DNA of 64,000 bases from Rhodobacter flavimaris (GTDB lineage Bacteria > Pseudomonadota > Alphaproteobacteria > Rhodobacterales > Rhodobacteraceae), in assembly GCF_021378075.1 (NCBI RefSeq), contig NZ_JAJUOS010000014.1:1-64000 (forward strand), read 5' to 3'. How positions within the stretch are numbered: position 1 is the first letter of the stretch; each line of letters starts with the position of its first letter. Made by a program: the position numbers and the translations under genes. Shown here one piece after another: positions 1 to 7,901 of this stretch. The notes beneath the pieces are model-generated. The model was given only the letters and a program-made list of their open reading frames with translations. It ran no database searches and was not told the DNA's origin.

Positions 1-104
1 GGCGGTTGAAGGATTGGCGGCGCGTGGCGACCCGATACGACCGGTGCCCGGAAACCTTCTTCTCCACGATCATGCTCGCTGCAACCGTCTTGTTCTGGCT
101 ATGA
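1..104 (+). CDS. IS5-family transposase, C-terminal end (enters from the left)
   Basis: Reading from base 3 gives an open frame ending at 104 with residues RVATRYDRCPETFF followed by a hydrophobic AATVLFWL tail. This is the familiar C terminus of IS5-family (IS427-like) transposases. Only 33 codons lie in the window, so whether the whole gene is intact cannot be seen. It differs from the IS903-type IS5 copies near 18.6 kb and 54.2 kb. The next reading frame begins 6 bases after its stop, in the same frame. Confidence 0.75.
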   Translation, partial: RLKDWRRVATRYDRCPETFFSTIMLAATVLFWL

Positions 105-110
105 AACTCA

Positions 111-365
111 ATGAGTCTGGACCCTAGAAGCGATGGGAGCGCTTATTGGGCGGTGTTCATCGCGATTAACGAGGGCAATATGTTTCTTGGAGGCTACGAT
201 GATGAGCGATATGCGGCTGAAGTATATGATGCGGCCGCGTTTTTGCTCTTCGGCGGTTCTGGTTTCCTGAACTTTCCCGACCAACCACCGAACATGGACG
301 CTGTAGATGAAGTTCGCGTCCGCTACAGCCGCTTCATGGCAAAGCGCAGAAAGTTGGATGTTTAG
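111..365 (+). CDS. AP2/ERF-like DNA-binding domain fragment
   Basis: The 84-residue product contains YWAVFIAI, then GGYDDERYAAEVYDAAAF and GSGFLNFPD. This resembles the later strands and helix of the AP2 fold (pattern LGxFxxxExAAxAYDxAAxxxxGxxAxLNFP). In bacteria AP2 domains usually sit in HNH-type homing endonucleases or phage proteins. Here the first strand of the domain and any nuclease part are missing. The frame starts right behind an IS5 transposase and in phase with it, so the gene was probably cut by that insertion. Expression is doubtful because no clear ribosome binding site is visible. Confidence 0.4.
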   Translation: MSLDPRSDGSAYWAVFIAINEGNMFLGGYDDERYAAEVYDAAAFLLFGGSGFLNFPDQPPNMDAVDEVRVRYSRFMAKRRKLDV

Positions 366-512
366 GTTCGGACCGCAAGTTCTGTGGCGTTGCCTCTCAG
401 CCACACCCGTTTTCGCTCTCCGGTTGCTTCCAGTTTGCTTCCAGCGCCGAGAGCGCAACGCAGATTACCGCCCTTAGGCGGCGCGTAGCGTGTTGATATC
501 ATTTAGGAAGTT

Positions 513-546
513 TGGTTGCGGGGGCTGGATTAGACCTATGCCGAAC
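513..546 (+). repeat. tRNA-fMet 3'-end-like site, putative attL
   Basis: The first 20 bases, TGGTTGCGGGGGCTGGATTA, are identical to 39725-39744. The next 14 bases match at about 10 positions. The core is the reverse complement of the acceptor and T-arm end of a proteobacterial initiator tRNA, including its CCA. No complete tRNA is present here. The stretch 366-680 around it holds no convincing gene. A small CCGCC-CTTA-GGCGG hairpin lies at 468-481. Confidence 0.5.
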
Positions 547-680
547 ATTATCGCCACTCGAATAGGTCAAAGCCCGAATGCAAGGGCAGCACAGTTCCGT
601 AAGACAGGGCAGATTCGCCCTAGCGGCCCAATCACCATAACACTGCCTCGGAGAAATAGGCCGACTGCCCGACCGTTACT

Positions 681-1685
681 TCAAACGCTCTCGGGCATGA
701 ATATCTGGATATCGGTGGCGATCGAACCAGCCTGCCCTTCGAGCCTACCGATGAGGTGGGCGATGGTCTCGACCGCCAAACGGGCTTCTAGAATTGGCTT
801 CTGATCAATAACGGCCTGCAGCTTCCGCGCTTTAAGCAATGCGCGGCGCGTGGCAGTCAACTCATGGGTGATGACTGCGATTTCGGTATGCGGCAATACC
901 GCCGTGATCTCTGCACTGCCGGTCGAGCATAGATACACCCCGCGCAACCGGGCATTCTTACGCAGGGCCTGCAATGCCAGAGTGGCCGCCGCCGCTTTGT
1001 CTTCGTGTGTTTCAATAACCTGCATCACTCGAACAGTTGGATGCCGCTCAGCCAGAACTTGGGCGAAACCTTCGGCACGGGCACTGTGGCCGGGCATGTC
1101 GTAGCGCCCGATCAACACCAGAACTTCGCCGCCTTCCCTGCCGATCAGTGTCCCCATCAAGTCGCCCGCGACGCGCCCTGATTTTTCGTCATCCGGGCCG
1201 ATGAAGGCGGCACGCCGACATCCGGGGACATCGTCGGCCATGGTCACGACGGGAACGCGTTCAGGCAGTGATTGAATCGCGTCGAAAATGTCTGGCGATG
1301 CCGGAACCGTCAGGATCAAGCCGTCCGCCCAAGCCCCCATGCGCACGATCTGGGCCGCGATCATGTGCGGTCGGGTCGGGTCAATATGCTCGATTTGGAG
1401 CAGAAGGTTCTGGTCACGATAGATGGCCCGCGCCTGCTCGATCCCTTCGCGCAATTGCGCGTGGAATGGATTGGACGGCGGCTGGATCAAGACGCCGATG
1501 CGCTTGATTGCGGTCGGCCGAATAGCGAGCTTTCGGTCAAGGCCAAGGCGTCTAGCTTCCCGCAGGATCGCCGCTTCCTTGTCAGTTGCCACGCCGCCAC
1601 GCTGGTTGACGACACGGTCAACCGTAGCAACCGACACTCCGGCCGCGCGCGCCACATCTTCAAGCGTAATCCTGGTGCGAGTCAT
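681..1685 (-). CDS. LacI-family transcriptional regulator
   Basis: The 334-residue protein has an N-terminal LacI helix-turn-helix (ITLEDVARAAGVSVATVD) and a periplasmic-binding-protein-like sensor domain starting near residue 60 (IGVLIQPPSNPFHAQL). It is divergent from an isomerase and a dehydrogenase of the inositol type, so a sugar or cyclitol effector is likely. Its recognition helix, AGVSVATVDRV, is identical to that of the second LacI protein at 16597-17625. The two regulators may therefore read related operators. ATG at 1685 fits the family start. Confidence 0.9.
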   Translation of the reverse strand: MTRTRITLEDVARAAGVSVATVDRVVNQRGGVATDKEAAILREARRLGLDRKLAIRPTAIKRIGVLIQPPSNPFHAQLREGIEQARAIYRDQNLLLQIEHIDPTRPHMIAAQIVRMGAWADGLILTVPASPDIFDAIQSLPERVPVVTMADDVPGCRRAAFIGPDDEKSGRVAGDLMGTLIGREGGEVLVLIGRYDMPGHSARAEGFAQVLAERHPTVRVMQVIETHEDKAAAATLALQALRKNARLRGVYLCSTGSAEITAVLPHTEIAVITHELTATRRALLKARKLQAVIDQKPILEARLAVETIAHLIGRLEGQAGSIATDIQIFMPESV

Positions 1686-1718
1686 GGCACCTCCTCACGG
1701 CGGTTATAGCCCAAACGA

Positions 1719-1779
1719 GCGAGATCATTGCTCGCAGTTTGAGGGGAAACCATCAAGTCTCAACTTCGATACGTCGTAT
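1719..1779. promoter_or_regulatory. Divergent promoter region with two inverted repeats
   Basis: Between the divergent LacI gene and the isomerase gene lie GCGAG-7-CTCGC (1719-1735) and the perfect 11-bp palindrome ATACGTCGTAT (1769-1779). Both are plausible operators for the neighbouring LacI protein. Which one is used cannot be told from sequence alone. Confidence 0.35.
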
Positions 1780-1820
1780 GCCGAGGATAGTGCTTGGGAA
1801 GGACGGAGGAGGAATCAGCC

Positions 1821-2774
1821 ATGACGATCACGATCACCACAGCGCCTTGCTGCTGGGGGGTAGACGATGTGAGCAACCCCAATCTTCCCGATTGGCGGCG
1901 CGTACTGGATGAGGCGGCGGCAGCCGGCTATGGCGGACTTGAGCTTGGTCCCTACGGCTACATGCCGCTCGATGCCGCGCTGGTATCGAACGAATTGGCG
2001 GCACGCGGTCTTTATGTCGTTGCGGGAACGATCTTTGACGATCTGGTCGATCCGACAAACCGAGCAAATCTTGAGCGCCAGACGCGCGAGATCTGCGCCG
2101 TCATTACCCATCTGCCCAAACCCCCGCGTGCGCCGGGCCAAAGGCATGCAGCCCCTTATCTGACCGTCATGGACTGGGGACATGATGAACGCGACTTCGC
2201 GGCGGGTCACGGCGGCCGCGCGCAGCGCCTAAGCGACTCGGACTGGGCCGGGATGGTCGCCAATATCCGATCCATCGCCCGCATCGCGCGAGACGAGTTC
2301 GGTGTACGCGCAGTCATTCATCCACACGCGGGCGGATATATCGAGTTCGCCGACGAGATCGCCAAGATCGCACAGGACATCCCGGTCGAGGAGGCAGGTT
2401 TCTGCATCGACACCGGGCACAGCTATTATGCTGGTATTGACCCCATTGAAGCCCTCGAAACCTACTGGGACAGGATCGACTATATTCACTTTAAGGATAT
2501 CGACCGGAGCAAGTTCGACGATGTCCTGAGCCGCAGCATCCGCTTTTTCGATGCCTGCGCAGAGGGCGTGATGTGCCCGATTGGCGATGGCTGCATCGAC
2601 TACCGGGCCATTCAAGCCTTTCTGACCGCTCGCGGCTACGCCGGCTTCATCACCGTCGAGCAGGAGCGCGACCCGCGCAACGCGCATGGTTCGCTATCCG
2701 ACGTGCGCAAGTCGCGCGACTTCCTCAATTCCGTGGGCTTTGCCCACGCTACCATCACGGAGACTGCCGAATGA
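1821..2774 (+). CDS. IolE-like TIM-barrel isomerase/epimerase/dehydratase
   Basis: The 317-residue protein belongs to the AP-endonuclease-like TIM-barrel (sugar phosphate isomerase/epimerase) superfamily. Metal-site motifs are visible: GGLELGPYG, VIHPHAGG, FCIDTGHSYY, YIHFKD and TVEQERDP. It resembles inosose dehydratase (IolE) but is distinct from the IolE at 5103-6017. It may handle another inositol isomer or a keto-inositol. The start at 1821 has a strong GGAGGAGGA ribosome binding site. Its stop overlaps the start of the next gene (ATGA), so the two are translationally coupled. Confidence 0.75.
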   Translation: MTITITTAPCCWGVDDVSNPNLPDWRRVLDEAAAAGYGGLELGPYGYMPLDAALVSNELAARGLYVVAGTIFDDLVDPTNRANLERQTREICAVITHLPKPPRAPGQRHAAPYLTVMDWGHDERDFAAGHGGRAQRLSDSDWAGMVANIRSIARIARDEFGVRAVIHPHAGGYIEFADEIAKIAQDIPVEEAGFCIDTGHSYYAGIDPIEALETYWDRIDYIHFKDIDRSKFDDVLSRSIRFFDACAEGVMCPIGDGCIDYRAIQAFLTARGYAGFITVEQERDPRNAHGSLSDVRKSRDFLNSVGFAHATITETAE

Positions 2775-3943
2775 TCAACGGTGAGCGCATTACGAAATCC
2801 ACTGTCCGCTGGGGTATGGTCGGCGGAGGCAAAGGCAGCCAGATTGGCTATGTTCACCGTTCAGCCGCCCTGCGTGACCGGTACTTCGACCTCGTCGCGG
2901 GGGCATTCGATTTGAACGCCGAACGTGGACGGGATTTTGGTGCCGAACTCGGCCTTGATCCTGCGCGCTGCTATGCCGATTACCGCGCGATGTTCACCTC
3001 TGAGTCCGCGCGGGAAGACGGTATCCGTGCGGTATCGATCGCCACCCCAAACAACACGCATTACGAGATCAGCAGGGCGGCGCTGGAGGCTGGCATCCAC
3101 GTCATCTGCGAAAAGCCCCTGACCTTTACGACCGCCGAAGCCGAGGAATTGCAGGCGTTGGCAGAAGCGCGTGGGCTGATCATCGGCGTGACTTACGGCT
3201 ATTCCGGACATCAGATGATCGAAGAGGCCGCGCGGCTTGTCGCGAGTGGTGCCCTGGGTGAGATCCGGCTGGTCAACCTGCAATTCGCGCATGGTTTTCA
3301 CAACGAACCCGTAGAGCTGGCGAACCCGGCGGCGAAATGGCGTGTCGATCCGCGCTTTGCCGGGCCAAGCTACGTCCTTGGAGATCTGGCGACCCACCCG
3401 CTTTATATCTCCGAGGTGATCTGCCCCGACCTCAAGATCAGGAGATTGCTCTGCGCACGTCAGAGTTTCGTGGCATCGCGCGCCCCGCTTGAGGACAACG
3501 CAATAACCCTGATGGAATACGAAGGGGGAGCATTCGGAACGCTTTGGACATCGGCGGTAAATGCCGGATCGATGCACGGCCAGAAGATACGGATTGTCGG
3601 GTCGAAAGCCTCTGTCGAGTGGTGGGACGAGCACCCCAACCAGCTGCGCTTCGAGGTTCAGGGGGAACCTGCGCGCATCCTGGATCGCGGCATGGGCTAT
3701 CTGCATCCCTCATCGCTCATTGACGACCGCATCGGCGCGGGACACCCCGAAGGGCTCTTCGAGTCCTGGGCAAACCTGTATTACCGCTTTGCGCTGGCAA
3801 TCGAGGCACATGATGCGGGCAAGCCAGAGCAGATCAAAGACCTGCGCTATCCCGGCGCAAAGGCAGGGGTCGAGGGCGTCCGCTGGGTCGAGAACTGTGT
3901 GCGCTCGGCCGATCTGGGCGGAGTTTGGGTCGATTACCAGTGA
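2771..3943 (+). CDS. Gfo/Idh/MocA-family oxidoreductase
   Basis: A 390-residue NAD(P)-dependent dehydrogenase. The N-terminal Rossmann fold carries VRWGMVGGGKGSQIG, then VSIATPNNTHY and the hallmark CEKPLT near residue 117. The C-terminal substrate domain follows. Members oxidise inositols, sugars or their acids. It overlaps the upstream isomerase gene by four bases and sits under the divergent LacI regulator. It is separate from the IolG-type enzyme at 10669-11679, so this pair probably handles a second polyol or inositol stereoisomer. Confidence 0.85.
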   Translation: MINGERITKSTVRWGMVGGGKGSQIGYVHRSAALRDRYFDLVAGAFDLNAERGRDFGAELGLDPARCYADYRAMFTSESAREDGIRAVSIATPNNTHYEISRAALEAGIHVICEKPLTFTTAEAEELQALAEARGLIIGVTYGYSGHQMIEEAARLVASGALGEIRLVNLQFAHGFHNEPVELANPAAKWRVDPRFAGPSYVLGDLATHPLYISEVICPDLKIRRLLCARQSFVASRAPLEDNAITLMEYEGGAFGTLWTSAVNAGSMHGQKIRIVGSKASVEWWDEHPNQLRFEVQGEPARILDRGMGYLHPSSLIDDRIGAGHPEGLFESWANLYYRFALAIEAHDAGKPEQIKDLRYPGAKAGVEGVRWVENCVRSADLGGVWVDYQ

Positions 3944-4007
3944 TCGTGCTGGGCGAAACATCCCGCCGGAAACGGAGGCTCTAAACCGCAGGCAGATCTC
4001 TGAAAGG

Positions 4008-4036
4008 AAAGGCGGCGCTGCCCGAGCGCCGCCTTT
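4008..4036. terminator. Bidirectional hairpin terminator
   Basis: AAAGGCGGCGC, a 7-base loop and GCGCCGCCTTT form an 11-bp perfect stem followed by CTTGTTT. It lies between the convergent ends of the dehydrogenase gene (3943) and iolB (4109), so it can serve both strands. Confidence 0.8.
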
Positions 4037-4108
4037 CTTGTTTCCGCGAATTTGACCTAGTCGATCCAGTAGACTTGCGCTGCAAGCCCTAACCAGAGTT
4101 CCAAGTCA

Positions 4109-4918
4109 TCATTTCGCATCCCGTTCCATGATCCACTCAACCTCGGGTGCGGGGACGAAGCGCCAGTTGCGGCGCGGGCCGGCCATGACGTTGAGGTAAT
4201 ACATCTCGAAGCCGTAGGGCGCGCCGCAGGGGTGATGGCCGCGCGGAACGCAGACCACGTCGCCGTCCTTGACCGCCATCGTTTCGTCCAGGCTGCCGTC
4301 ATCGGTATAGACCCGCTGGATGCCGAAGCCGGTGCCGGGGTTCAGCCGGTGGTAATAGGTCTCTTCGAGATAGGTGATGCGGGGGAAGTCGTCTTCATCA
4401 TGGCGGTGGCTGGGGAAGGACGACCAGTGACCCGCCGGGGTGAAGACCTCGGTCACCAGCAGGCTGTCGCAGTAGTCCTCGGCCTCCATGGCGATGTTGT
4501 TGATGTAGCGCGTATTGGTGCCCTTGCCGCGTTCGGTCAGGGTGATGCCATCGGGGCCGATCCGGCGGGCAGGGTGGCCACCCTTGCCGGGGGCTGCGCA
4601 GACGGCGATGGTGCAGTCGGTCTCGGCTACCGCCGCCCAGTCCTGCCCGTTCGGGACGTAAAGGCAATGCGGCGGGGTCTTCTCGAAGACATCCATCCGC
4701 TTGCCCAGCACACCCCAGTCCTGCCCGGCGGCGGTGATCGCGGCCCTGCCCTCGACCATGACGAGGATCACCTCGTTCGTGCCCGTGGCCTCTGACGCGC
4801 TTTCGCCTGCTCGCAGCCGGTAAAGCGAGAAGCCGACATAGCGCCAGCCCGCCGACTGCGGCGTGATCTCATGCACCTTGCCGTGGCTGCCAAAGGGTTT
4901 GCGCAGAAGGCTGGTCAT
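4109..4918 (-). CDS. iolB: 5-deoxy-glucuronate isomerase
   Basis: A 269-residue bicupin of the KduI/IolB family. It converts 5-deoxy-D-glucuronate to 2-deoxy-5-keto-D-gluconate in inositol breakdown. Metal-binding cupin residues are visible in SFPSHRHDED, then YLEETYYHR and CVPRGHHPCGAPYG. The start at 4918 (MTSLLRKPFG) is chosen because it overlaps the upstream small gene by four bases and matches the usual family N terminus. It is the last gene of the long minus-strand iol operon. Confidence 0.93.
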   Translation of the reverse strand: MTSLLRKPFGSHGKVHEITPQSAGWRYVGFSLYRLRAGESASEATGTNEVILVMVEGRAAITAAGQDWGVLGKRMDVFEKTPPHCLYVPNGQDWAAVAETDCTIAVCAAPGKGGHPARRIGPDGITLTERGKGTNTRYINNIAMEAEDYCDSLLVTEVFTPAGHWSSFPSHRHDEDDFPRITYLEETYYHRLNPGTGFGIQRVYTDDGSLDETMAVKDGDVVCVPRGHHPCGAPYGFEMYYLNVMAGPRRNWRFVPAPEVEWIMERDAK

Positions 4919-5103
4919 TCGTCTTCTCCGGGGTTGAAGGTTACAAAGAAGCGCCAGGCGGCATAGCCGCCCGCCGCCAGGAACAGCATCGCCCAACCCG
5001 AGTTTCCGCCGAGCGCCTCGAAGATCCCCCAGCCGATGCATACGCCAACCACGGCGATGCGCAGCCACAGTGGACGGAACCAGGGATCGTCGAGGTCGAA
5101 CAT
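4915..5103 (-). CDS. Small membrane protein of the iol operon
   Basis: The 62-residue protein has two hydrophobic segments, roughly LWLRIAVVGVCIGWGIFEAL and GWAMLFLAAGGYAAWRFFV, and an acidic C terminus. It is coupled to both neighbours: its start codon overlaps the iolE stop (TGATG) and its stop overlaps the iolB start (ATGA). The tight packing argues that it is a real gene. I do not recognise its family, and its role in inositol use is unknown. Confidence 0.7.
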   Translation of the reverse strand: MFDLDDPWFRPLWLRIAVVGVCIGWGIFEALGGNSGWAMLFLAAGGYAAWRFFVTFNPGEDE

Positions 5104-6017
5104 CAGGCAGCAGCCTCCGCCGTATCGAGACCCGCCTCGCGCGCCATCGCCTTGAGCGAGCGCAGGCCGAGCGACTGGTATTCCAACGGGTTTCGCACGT
5201 TCGGGTCCTGCTCTGCCTCGATCACCAACCAGCCGTCGTAACCGGCCCCCGCAAGGATCTTCAACAGGGGCAGGAAGTCAATGGCGCCTTCCGGGTCACC
5301 CGGCACGGTGAATGCCCCGGCAAGAACGCCTTGCAGGAAGGACATGTTCTCGGCCCGGACCTGTTCACAGACGTCGCGGCGGATGTTCTTGGCATGGAAA
5401 TGGGCGACGCGACCGACGTGGCGAGCCAATACTTCCTCGGGGTCACCTCCACCAAAGGTGCAGTGCCCGGCGTCGAAAAGCAGATGCGTGGCGGGGCCTG
5501 TGGCCGTCATGAAGGCGTCGATCTCGGCCGGGCTTTCGACCACGGTGCCCATGTGATGATGGTACGCCAGCGTGATCCCCTGCGAGGCAAGGTACTGCGC
5601 GAACTCTTCCATCCTTGCGCCGAAAGCCACCATCTCTTCCGCACTCAGGCGCGGGCGGGCATTGACCGGAGTCGTCGGGCTGCCATGCACGGTGTTCGAG
5701 CATTCGCAAACGATGCAGACCTTGCAGCCGTTAACCTTCAGTTTCGCGAGATGTTCCTGACAGGCGACAATTTCGTCTGCCACTGAGCGGGTCAGAAGCT
5801 CGGTCGAATACCAGCCCGAGATGAACTTGAGCCCGTATTTCCCAAGCGTGTCCTTGAGCGCCTGCGGATCAGTGGGCCAGCGATGGCCGTTCTCGATCCC
5901 GTCGAAGCCGATGACTTCGCCCGCCTCGTGCAGGATCTGTTCGGTCGGGATATGGGCGCCGATGGACTGGTCGTCGTCATTGGCCCAGGCGATGGGGTTG
6001 GTGCCGTATTGGATCAT
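5103..6017 (-). CDS. iolE: Inosose dehydratase
   Basis: The 304-residue TIM-barrel protein begins with [16 protein letters not shown], typical of IolE, which dehydrates 2-keto-myo-inositol to 3D-trihydroxycyclohexane-dione. Metal-site segments [27 protein letters not shown] and VIEAEQDP are present. It lies between iolD and the small membrane protein gene in the operon. Confidence 0.92.
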   Translation of the reverse strand: MIQYGTNPIAWANDDDQSIGAHIPTEQILHEAGEVIGFDGIENGHRWPTDPQALKDTLGKYGLKFISGWYSTELLTRSVADEIVACQEHLAKLKVNGCKVCIVCECSNTVHGSPTTPVNARPRLSAEEMVAFGARMEEFAQYLASQGITLAYHHHMGTVVESPAEIDAFMTATGPATHLLFDAGHCTFGGGDPEEVLARHVGRVAHFHAKNIRRDVCEQVRAENMSFLQGVLAGAFTVPGDPEGAIDFLPLLKILAGAGYDGWLVIEAEQDPNVRNPLEYQSLGLRSLKAMAREAGLDTAEAAA

Positions 6018-6042
6018 GGTCGTTTCTCCGGGGGCCGATGGT

Positions 6043-7890
6043 TTAGTTCACTAGTTTGGCTTTTGCGGTTTGTTCGAGGTATCGCGCGAAGTAATTGCGT
6101 TGTTTTTCTCGGTTTGAGGTTTCTGGGACGGCGACGTCCCAGAAGTGGCCGTGTTCGCCTGCGCTGGTTTCGAGACCGGTTCCGGGGAAGTCGCGGGCGA
6201 TGGTGTCGATGACGATGACGGTCGGGATGTCGCGCGACCGGGCGGCTTTGACCTCGGCCTCGAGCTGGGCGATATCGGCGGTCTTGACGGCATGCGCGCC
6301 CATCGAGGCGGCATGGGCCACGTAGTCGATGGTCGGCTGCACTGCGACGTTGCAATCGACATACATGTTGTTGAAGGGCTCACCGCCGCAGCCCAAGGTC
6401 TGCAGCCGGTTGATGCAGCCATAGCCGCGGTTGTCGGTCAGCACCACGGTGAAGGGGATGCGCCGCATGACCGCCGTGGCCAGCTCCGAGTTCGCCATCA
6501 TGTAGCTGCCATCGCCCACGAAGCAGATCACCTCGCGCGCGGGCTGCGCAAGCTTGATCCCCATCGCGCCAGCGACCTCGTAGCCCATGCAGCTATAGCC
6601 GTATTCCATGTGATAGCCGCCCTGCGACGGTTGCCACAGGAGTTTCAGCGCGCCGGGCATGGTGCCCGCGGCGCACATGGCGATGGCGGCCTCGCCGGTC
6701 GCGCGCTGCACTGCGCCGATGACCTGCGCATCGCTCGGCAGGCCGTCGCCCGTGGGGGCTGCGCAATGCGCATCGACGGCGCGCAGCCAGTCGGTCCGCG
6801 CCTCGGTATCGGGGCTGGCGTTGTAATCGCCCAGAAGCGCGCTCAGCTTTTCCAGCGCGACCTTCGCATCGGCCACAAGGCTGACCGCCCCGTGCTTGGC
6901 CGCGTCATAGCCGTGGATGTTGATCGAGACGAGCCTGGCATTGGGCGCGAACATGGTGCGCGAGCCGGTGGTGAAGTCCTGCAGCCGCGTGCCGACCCCA
7001 ATCACCAGATCCGCCGCGCGGCTGGCCGCGTTGGCCGCTGCCGAACCATCGACGCCCGAGGCGCCGAAGTTCATCGGATGGGCCTGTGCCAGCGCCGACT
7101 TGCCGGCCTGGGTCTCGGCCACCGGGATCTGGTGCTTGCTGGCGAAGGCCCCAAGCGCCTCTTCGGCGCCGGAATAGATCACCCCGCCCCCGGCGATGAT
7201 CACCGGGTTCTTCGCCGCACCGATCAGCGCGGCCACTTCGGCCAGTTCGGCCTGGTCGGGCTCGGGCCGGCGGATGCGCCAGACCTTTGGTTCGAAGAAC
7301 GCGACCGGCCAGTCCCAGGCCTCGGCCTGAACGTCCTGGCAAAACGCGATGCAGGCCGGGCCGCAATTGGCCGGGTCGGTCATCACCCGCAGCGCGCGCG
7401 GCAGTGCGGTCAGGAGGTGCTCAGGACGGGTGATACGGTCGAAGTAGCGCACCACCGGGCGGAAGCAGTCATTCGCGCTGACCGTGCCATCGTCGAAGTC
7501 CTCGACCTGCTGCAACACCGGATCGGGGCGGCGATTGGCGAACACGTCGCCCGCCACGATCAGCAGCGGCAGGCGGTTCACATGCGCCAGCGCCGCCGCC
7601 GTCACCACGTTGGTCGAGCCCGGCCCGATCGAGCTGGTCACCGCATGGGCGCGCCTGCGCGCCTTGGCCTTGGCATAGGCGATGGCCGCATGGGCCATGG
7701 TCTGCTCGTTCTGGCCGCGCCAGGTGGGAAAGCTGTCGCGCGCGCCGTGCAGCGCCTCGCCAATCCCGGCCACGTTGCCATGCCCGAAGATCGCCCACAT
7801 GCCCTCGATGAAGCGCTCGCCCTCTTCGGTCATCTGCACCGAGAGCCAGCGGACCATGGCCTGCGCGGCCGTCAAACGGATCGTTTCCAT
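6043..7890 (-). CDS. iolD: THcHDO hydrolase, ThDP-dependent
   Basis: The 615-residue ThDP enzyme opens the trihydroxycyclohexane-dione ring to give 5-deoxyglucuronate. Visible are the N-terminal pyrimidine-binding region ([18 protein letters not shown]), a central [11 protein letters not shown] segment and the C-terminal ThDP motif [15 protein letters not shown]. The start at 7890 ([12 protein letters not shown]) is preceded by GGAGAACTGGG. The much longer upstream open frame is not needed, because it overlaps iolC. Length is normal for the family. Confidence 0.93.
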   Translation of the reverse strand: METIRLTAAQAMVRWLSVQMTEEGERFIEGMWAIFGHGNVAGIGEALHGARDSFPTWRGQNEQTMAHAAIAYAKAKARRRAHAVTSSIGPGSTNVVTAAALAHVNRLPLLIVAGDVFANRRPDPVLQQVEDFDDGTVSANDCFRPVVRYFDRITRPEHLLTALPRALRVMTDPANCGPACIAFCQDVQAEAWDWPVAFFEPKVWRIRRPEPDQAELAEVAALIGAAKNPVIIAGGGVIYSGAEEALGAFASKHQIPVAETQAGKSALAQAHPMNFGASGVDGSAAANAASRAADLVIGVGTRLQDFTTGSRTMFAPNARLVSINIHGYDAAKHGAVSLVADAKVALEKLSALLGDYNASPDTEARTDWLRAVDAHCAAPTGDGLPSDAQVIGAVQRATGEAAIAMCAAGTMPGALKLLWQPSQGGYHMEYGYSCMGYEVAGAMGIKLAQPAREVICFVGDGSYMMANSELATAVMRRIPFTVVLTDNRGYGCINRLQTLGCGGEPFNNMYVDCNVAVQPTIDYVAHAASMGAHAVKTADIAQLEAEVKAARSRDIPTVIVIDTIARDFPGTGLETSAGEHGHFWDVAVPETSNREKQRNYFARYLEQTAKAKLVN

Positions 7891-7901
7891 CCCAGTTCTC
7901 C

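Noticed and set aside
108..458. 116-codon minus-strand frame at the left edge
   Set aside because: No domain, no ribosome binding site, and it overlaps the AP2-like frame and the IS end.
513..546. A real tRNA-fMet gene
   Set aside because: Only the acceptor/T-arm end matches; the D-arm and anticodon arm are absent at both copies.
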